64,000 nucleotides of DNA from Sterolibacterium sp964500605 (GTDB lineage Bacteria; Pseudomonadota; Gammaproteobacteria; Burkholderiales; Rhodocyclaceae): positions 17,587 through 81,586 of the forward strand of contig CAZCOS010000004.1 of assembly GCA_964500605.1 (NCBI GenBank). Reading direction: 5' to 3'. The stretch's first letter is position 1; every line of letters starts with the position of its first letter. Made by a program: the position numbers and the translations under genes. Of the stretch, positions 59,794 through 64,000 are shown in pieces. The notes beneath the pieces are model-generated. The model did not search any database and was not told the origin of the DNA. It worked only from the letters and a program-made list of their open reading frames with translations.

Positions 59794-60359
59794 AACTCCT
59801 GACCCTTGCTGCAGCAGCCACGCTGGCGACTACCGCCTGCCAAACCACCAACACCCTGTATTCCGCCGAACCCACCTGGGAACAAGCCAATCAGGACCAA
59901 TTGCGTGAAGCCAATTACAAGGCGGCCATTGCACTGATGGCGCAATACGTGCGCCCCGTTAGCACGGCCAATAACCGCAACGAAAACGGCTCCGCCCTCA
60001 TCGTTGCCACGCTGGCCAATGTCAATGCACTGGAGCAGTCCTCAACCCTGGGTCGGCTCATCTCCGAGCAAATTGCCTCGCGACTGACCCAATCCGGCCA
60101 GCCGGTTGTCGAGCTCAAGGTGCGCAATGGCATCTACATGAAGCGAAATGAAGGCGAGTTCCTGCTGACTCGCGAAATTCGTGAAGTGGCTGCTGCACAC
60201 AATGCACAAGGCGTAATTGTTGGAACTTACGCCGAGGGGGCTGACTTGGTCTATGTCACCCTGAAACTTGTCGATCCGTCCAACAGCCTGGTTCTGGCTG
60301 CCTACGATTACACGCTACCAGTCAATCGACAAATCAAGAGCCTGATCCGCACACGCTGA
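59781..60359 (+). CDS. FlgO-family lipoprotein
   Basis: The 192-residue product has a lipobox ending TTAC (Cys20) and a FlgO domain (about 45-185) with VATLANVNALEQSSTLGRLI and SRLTQSGQPVVELKVR. In Vibrio FlgO is an outer-membrane lipoprotein needed for normal flagella, but FlgO-like proteins also occur away from flagellar genes, as here. It overlaps the preceding lipoprotein gene and ends before a strong terminator. Confidence 0.82.
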   Translation: MRTLKLLTLAAAATLATTACQTTNTLYSAEPTWEQANQDQLREANYKAAIALMAQYVRPVSTANNRNENGSALIVATLANVNALEQSSTLGRLISEQIASRLTQSGQPVVELKVRNGIYMKRNEGEFLLTREIREVAAAHNAQGVIVGTYAEGADLVYVTLKLVDPSNSLVLAAYDYTLPVNRQIKSLIRTR

Positions 60360-60373
60360 ACGGCCAGCGATCC

Positions 60374-60426
60374 CGGGGCAGTCTGCGTCTTTCCATAAGC
60401 ACGGAAAGCGCAGCCTGCCCCGTTTT
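60374..60426 (+). terminator. Rho-independent terminator after the FlgO-like gene
   Basis: CGGGGCAG (60374-60381) pairs with CTGCCCCG (60415-60422), inner CTGCG/CGCAG and CTTTCC/GGAAAG arms extend the stem, and TTTT follows. It ends the lipoprotein pair transcript. Confidence 0.85.
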
Positions 60427-60504
60427 ACAAAAGAGCCGCATGAATCACCCTGGCACGGCCTCGCTTCTTTACTTCTTTTTCTTCAGGCGATAAAGTCAAC
60501 GGCT

Positions 60505-61113
60505 ATGTTCGAAAAAACCCCGTTTTCTTCATCCGCCCCGCATGATGCCGCCTCGATCCGCTCCATGCGTTTCATGGTGACACTGGTCTCCTGCGTTCTG
60601 GTGGCTTTGCCTGCCCAGGCGGATCAAGTGGATCATGATCTGCGGCTGGCCCGACAGGAGTTGGGCGTGTTTGAACCCAATCCGACCATGCCTTCTCAAC
60701 AAATGGCAACGGCCTCGCTGTTTCAACGTGCGACGCATGGTGCCGGGGATGTCGTTGAAAAAGCCATGGATCTGTTGGGCATCCGTTACCGGCGCGGCGG
60801 CTCAACGCCCGAAACCGGCTTCGACTGCAGCGGCTTCGTGACCCACGTTTTCAGGGAACTGGGGACGCGCCTGCCCCGCAGCTCGCGGGAAATCAGCCAC
60901 AACGGTGAAACCATCAGCAAAAACGAATTGCAACCTGGCGATCTAGTGTTCTTCAACACCATGCGCCGGGCATTTTCACACGTTGGAATTTATCTGGGCA
61001 ATAATCAATTCGTCCACGCCCCGGCCAGCGGCGGGGCTGTCCGCATTGACGACCTGCGCGAACGTTACTGGGGAAAACGCTACAACGGGGCTCGGCGTAT
61101 CCAGGCTGATTAG
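60505..61113 (+). CDS. NlpC/P60 (C40) cell-wall hydrolase
   Basis: The 202-residue product has a signal peptide (VTLVSCVLVALPAQA) and an NlpC/P60 domain with catalytic Cys108 (GFDCSGFVTHVF), His159 (FSHVGIYLG) and His171 (FVHAPASG). Such enzymes cut the D-glutamyl to diamino-acid bond in peptidoglycan stem peptides. The start could instead be ATG 60565 (MRFMVTLVS), which gives a more usual signal peptide. It converges on the patatin-like gene. Confidence 0.9.
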   Translation: MFEKTPFSSSAPHDAASIRSMRFMVTLVSCVLVALPAQADQVDHDLRLARQELGVFEPNPTMPSQQMATASLFQRATHGAGDVVEKAMDLLGIRYRRGGSTPETGFDCSGFVTHVFRELGTRLPRSSREISHNGETISKNELQPGDLVFFNTMRRAFSHVGIYLGNNQFVHAPASGGAVRIDDLRERYWGKRYNGARRIQAD

Positions 61114-61139
61114 TGCCTCCGCCGATAAATTCAGCAAAA

Positions 61140-62066
61140 TTAACGAGCTTCCCGCTGCTTTGCCAGAGCCGCCTTGATCTCCGGCATCTTTTGCATCGCC
61201 GCCTTCTCTCCTTCCATCACGGCCAGATGGCGATCCTGAAACCCCGTCGCCCGGATACCCGGCGTGTTGGGCTGAATCACGACATCGGCATCCGGCAACT
61301 CATGGCGATTAAGACTTTGCCCCATAATGGAAAACGTCTGGAGCAACACATCCAGAACACCGGAAGTCTTGCCGTATTGCGGTCTTGCAGAAATATCCAC
61401 GGCAATCACGAAATCGGCTCCCAGTGATCGGGCAATCCTGACCGGCACGGGGCTCACCAGCCCGCCATCGACGTATTCGTGACCATTGATGAGCACCGGC
61501 TGAAACACGCCGGGCACACTACTGGAGGCCCGCACGGCCATACCGGTGTTTCCCGTCCGAAAAACAATGGGTTCGCCGCTATGCAAGTCCGTGGCGACGA
61601 TGGCCAGCGTGCGGCTCATTTTTTCCAGTGGACGCTGATTGACGGCCCGGTTCACGAACTCCTGCAAGGCCTCGCCCTTGATGACCCCACGATCGGGTAG
61701 CGACCAGTCACTGATCTGCCGCTCATCCATCTGCATGGCCAGTTGCTGCAATTCAAAGCCATTATTTCCTGCTGCATAGAATGCCCCCACGACGGAGCCG
61801 GCACTGGTCCCAACGATGATGTCCGGCACTATGCCCTGGGCTTCAAGTGCTTTGATCACCCCGACGTGAGCAAAGCCCCGGGCCGCACCACCGCCAAGGG
61901 CCAACGCGATTTTGGGTGCGGCTCGCTGCGGCTTGGTGACCATCGGAGGGGTCACTGCTTCCTTGCCGGAAAACGGCAAATGGCTGCAAGCCGCCAACAG
62001 AAAGAGGCTCAAGACGAGCCCCCCGCGCCCTGCCCATTTCTGGACAAATTCCGGATTCATGAACAT
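61140..62066 (-). CDS. Patatin-like phospholipase lipoprotein (RssA-like)
   Basis: The 308-residue product has a lipoprotein signal (LFLLAAC) and a patatin domain with the oxyanion-hole motif GGGAARGFAHVG, nucleophile elbow GTSAG and the dyad Asp in VDGGLVSPVPV. It is predicted to hydrolyse phospholipid acyl chains in the periplasm. ATG 62066 is chosen over a TTG one codon earlier. It starts 3 bp after the upstream winged-helix gene stop, so the two are coupled. Confidence 0.87.
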   Translation of the reverse strand: MFMNPEFVQKWAGRGGLVLSLFLLAACSHLPFSGKEAVTPPMVTKPQRAAPKIALALGGGAARGFAHVGVIKALEAQGIVPDIIVGTSAGSVVGAFYAAGNNGFELQQLAMQMDERQISDWSLPDRGVIKGEALQEFVNRAVNQRPLEKMSRTLAIVATDLHSGEPIVFRTGNTGMAVRASSSVPGVFQPVLINGHEYVDGGLVSPVPVRIARSLGADFVIAVDISARPQYGKTSGVLDVLLQTFSIMGQSLNRHELPDADVVIQPNTPGIRATGFQDRHLAVMEGEKAAMQKMPEIKAALAKQREAR

Positions 62067-62069
62067 CAA

Positions 62070-62570
62070 TCAACGCCTCGGGGTTGTGCGGTGGTCGGCC
62101 GGAGTCGGTGGGTTTTCGAGCAATTCGGACAACTCACGCGAAACCGGCAGCAATTCCTCGATCAACTCCAGCAGGAATTTCTGGTAATGCTGGGCCACCG
62201 AAGGGGTCAGATAAAGATGCCCCCGCTGATTCTGGCTCACCCAGCCGCGCTGGATCAGTGCATTCACCTTGCGCCGGACGGTTTCACGCGGAATACCCGT
62301 CGCGTCGCTGATGGAAAGTGCATTGCAAGGCCGCAGCACCCGCTGATGTTCATTGACATCGTCCAGGCGACTCTCGAAAGTATCACTGGTGCGGCTGGCC
62401 TCGTAGAATTGCCCCAGATTACGCGTACCGATCTCGCCGATCACGATATTCAGCAGAATGTCACCGTCGAATTCCCGATAAATGTTCCGGAGATAAGGCA
62501 CGGTGAACCGCGAAAGCAGGAAGCTCACCCGGTAGAAATTCTGGTCATACACCTTGGGATCAATCGCCAT
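62070..62570 (-). CDS. Winged-helix transcriptional regulator (unassigned family)
   Basis: The 166-residue product has an N-terminal helical part (FDGDILLNIVIGEIGTRN) and a helix-turn-helix with SISDATGIPRETVRRKVNAL followed by a wing (GWVSQNQRGHLYLTP), the reading of a MarR/GntR-like winged helix. No ligand can be named. It is divergent from the oxidoreductase gene (63-bp gap) and coupled to the patatin-like gene, so it may regulate either. Confidence 0.7.
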   Translation of the reverse strand: MAIDPKVYDQNFYRVSFLLSRFTVPYLRNIYREFDGDILLNIVIGEIGTRNLGQFYEASRTSDTFESRLDDVNEHQRVLRPCNALSISDATGIPRETVRRKVNALIQRGWVSQNQRGHLYLTPSVAQHYQKFLLELIEELLPVSRELSELLENPPTPADHRTTPRR

Positions 62571-62633
62571 AATCTGTCCACTTCATTCTGCATTGCCTTG
62601 ATGTACAACACTTTACCCGATTTGGTGACTCCC

Positions 62634-63305
62634 ATGACACAAACCCCACCCGCCCCGAACAACGGACGAACCGCCCTACTCCTTGGCGGCAGCGGTCTTG
62701 TCGGCGGCCATCTGCTCAAAAAACTGCTGGAAGCCACAGAATACAAGTCCGTCATCGCCCTCGTGCGAAGGCCGCTCAATCTTCAACACGACAAGCTGAC
62801 CCAACAAGTCATCGACTTCGAGCAGCTGGCTCAACATACCCTCCCGGCGATAGACGATGTGTTCTGCTGCTTGGGCACGACGATCAAGGTAGCCGGCTCC
62901 CGCGCCGCCTTCCGACGCGTCGATCATGATTACGTCCTGATGGCCGCTCGATCTGCCCTAAAAGCCGGTGCGCGGCAATTCCTGCTGGTCAGCTCGCTAG
63001 GGGCCAATGCAAATTCACCCTTTTTCTACATGCGTACCAAAGGCGAAACCGAAACCGCCCTTCGCGCCCTGCCCTACGCAGCCATGAGCATATTCCAGCC
63101 CGCCTACCTCGTCGGCCAGCGGTCCGTTCCTCGTCCCTTGGAGGACTGGAGTGGCAAGCTCATGCAGCGTCTTGCCTTCCTCATGCCCGCCGCCTATCGT
63201 CCCATCCATGCAGCAAGCGTCGCACAAGCCATGCTCGACCAGGCCCGGCAGGAGCTCCTGGGATATCACCTCATCAACCCCGGGATGCACCCAGCCCAAT
63301 GCTAG
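62634..63305 (+). CDS. NAD(P)-binding Rossmann oxidoreductase (atypical SDR, HTATIP2-like)
   Basis: From ATG 62634 the 223-residue product has a dinucleotide-binding motif GGSGLVGGHLL and a Rossmann fold with LLVSSLGANANSPFFYMRTK, where Ser, Tyr and Lys mark the atypical SDR active site (the Y-x3-K reading is YMRTK). This fits NAD(P)H-binding proteins of the HTATIP2/YbjT group. The substrate is unknown. An earlier ATG (62601) in the same frame is possible. Confidence 0.82.
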   Translation: MTQTPPAPNNGRTALLLGGSGLVGGHLLKKLLEATEYKSVIALVRRPLNLQHDKLTQQVIDFEQLAQHTLPAIDDVFCCLGTTIKVAGSRAAFRRVDHDYVLMAARSALKAGARQFLLVSSLGANANSPFFYMRTKGETETALRALPYAAMSIFQPAYLVGQRSVPRPLEDWSGKLMQRLAFLMPAAYRPIHAASVAQAMLDQARQELLGYHLINPGMHPAQC

Positions 63306-63336
63306 AATTTGCAGCTTTCATCTTGGTTGATTTCCT

Positions 63337-63900
63337 GTGAAAAACACCTCTTTAACCCCGCTACGCGCCATGGAAGGCCTCATTTTCTGGAGCCGCTGGC
63401 TGCAAGCTCCGCTCTACCTCGGGCTAATTGTCGCCCAATGTGTTTACGTCTACCAGTTCATGCTCGAACTATCCCACCTTGTCACCAAGGCGGGCTCGAT
63501 GAACGATAGCGATGTCATGCTGACCGTCCTCGGACTGATCGATGTCGTGATGATCGCCAACCTGCTGATCATGGTCATTATCGGCGGCTACGAAACCTTC
63601 GTTTCCCGCCTTGATATCGAAGGCCATGAAGACCAGCCGGAATGGCTCTCACACGTCAATGCGGGCGTACTGAAAATCAAGCTCTCGACCGCCATCGTCA
63701 GCATTTCCTCCATCCACCTCCTAAAAACCTTCATCAACGTCAATAACCTGTCTGATCGCGCCGTCCTGTGGCAAGTGGCCATACATCTCACCTTCCTCCT
63801 GTCCGCCCTTGTTATGGCCTGGGTCGACAAAATCATGAACACCTCATTGTTGCTGACAAAAAATGCACATGCGCATCACGCAGCTTCAGCCTCGCATTAA
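63337..63900 (+). CDS. UPF0114 / YqhA family membrane protein
   Basis: The 187-residue product begins with GTG and has four membrane helices, with the conserved FWSRWLQAPLYLGL start, a GYETFVSRL motif and DQPEWLSHVNAG. This matches the YqhA/UPF0114 (TIGR00645) family. The function is not established. The C-terminal His-rich end (HAHHAASASH) is unlike most members. A class I fumarate hydratase gene follows 39 bp on. Confidence 0.87.
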   Translation: MKNTSLTPLRAMEGLIFWSRWLQAPLYLGLIVAQCVYVYQFMLELSHLVTKAGSMNDSDVMLTVLGLIDVVMIANLLIMVIIGGYETFVSRLDIEGHEDQPEWLSHVNAGVLKIKLSTAIVSISSIHLLKTFINVNNLSDRAVLWQVAIHLTFLLSALVMAWVDKIMNTSLLLTKNAHAHHAASASH

Positions 63901-63939
63901 CCCACTACCCCTCGATCCTTCATTCCGGAAAATTTCACC

Positions 63940-64000
63940 ATGACCACCATCCGCCAGGAAGACTTCATCCAGAGCATCGCCGACGCCTACCAGTACATCA
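63940..64000 (+). CDS. fumA: Fumarate hydratase class I, N-terminal end (partial)
   Basis: The first 20 codons read MTTIRQEDFIQSIADAYQYI before the window ends. This matches the N-terminus of the Fe-S (class I) fumarases of proteobacteria, where the DFIQSVADALQYIS-type start is usual. The call relies on this short segment alone. Confidence 0.65.
   Translation, partial: MTTIRQEDFIQSIADAYQYI

Overview
The window looks like chromosomal DNA of a betaproteobacterium, probably of the Rhodocyclales/Nitrosomonadales type; the exact genus cannot be read from the sequence. The signs are the gene order ndk-rlmN-pilF-rodZ-ispG-hisS-yfgM-bamB-der-hfq, a circularly permuted (two-piece) tmRNA gene with a tag reading ANDERFALAA, a DUF2863 gene, and the order yciB-yciI-bolA. 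No rRNA, CRISPR array or intact mobile element is seen.

Layout. 1-4.3 kb (+): the end of rseB, rseC, a glutaredoxin-like gene, a family-5 uracil-DNA glycosylase, uvrC and pgsA. 4.4-14.3 kb (-): the housekeeping operon from ndk to hfq. 14.4-15.2 kb: tRNA-His and tRNA-Ser (+), about 390 bp of apparently decayed DNA, and initiator tRNA-fMet (-). 15.4-24 kb: mrcA (PBP1A), cyaY divergent from lptM-lysA, a PCu(A)C copper chaperone, parC, a FecR-domain protein and permuted ssrA. 24.1-31.8 kb: an S4-domain protein, YlqF/RbgA GTPase, BolA, YciI, YciB, DUF2863, a DUF47-Pit phosphate pair and pilD-pilC. 32.1-40.4 kb: a copper/silver export locus, cusCBA, divergent from cusRS around a palindromic CopR-type box.

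40.65-56.86 kb is the most unusual part. It holds a roughly 10.3-kb gene for a giant repetitive exoprotein with an LEPR-XLL N-terminus, a DUF4347 domain and many cadherin/VCBS-like repeats. The gene is interrupted by one apparent frameshift and contains a perfect 605-bp tandem duplication. Four same-strand genes follow: a TolC-like outer-membrane lipoprotein, a secreted HlyD-type adaptor, a GAF-transmembrane-HlyD fusion, and a PqqD-like/site-2-protease/HlyD fusion. Together they resemble an envelope-spanning export or surface-assembly machine, but no ABC ATPase or RND pump is encoded with them. I know of no characterised system with this composition.

56.9-64 kb: a His-rich outer-membrane porin-like protein and a small secreted Cys-pair protein (-), two coupled lipoproteins (one FlgO-like), an NlpC/P60 hydrolase, a patatin-like lipoprotein behind a winged-helix regulator, a Rossmann oxidoreductase, a YqhA/UPF0114 membrane protein, and the first codons of a class I fumarate hydratase.

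Envelope biology dominates: peptidoglycan (PBP1A, NlpC), outer-membrane assembly (BamB, LptM), type IV pilus parts (PilF, PilC, PilD), metal export and the giant exoprotein module. Copper or metal handling recurs (PCu(A)C, CusCBA/CusRS, His-rich porin).
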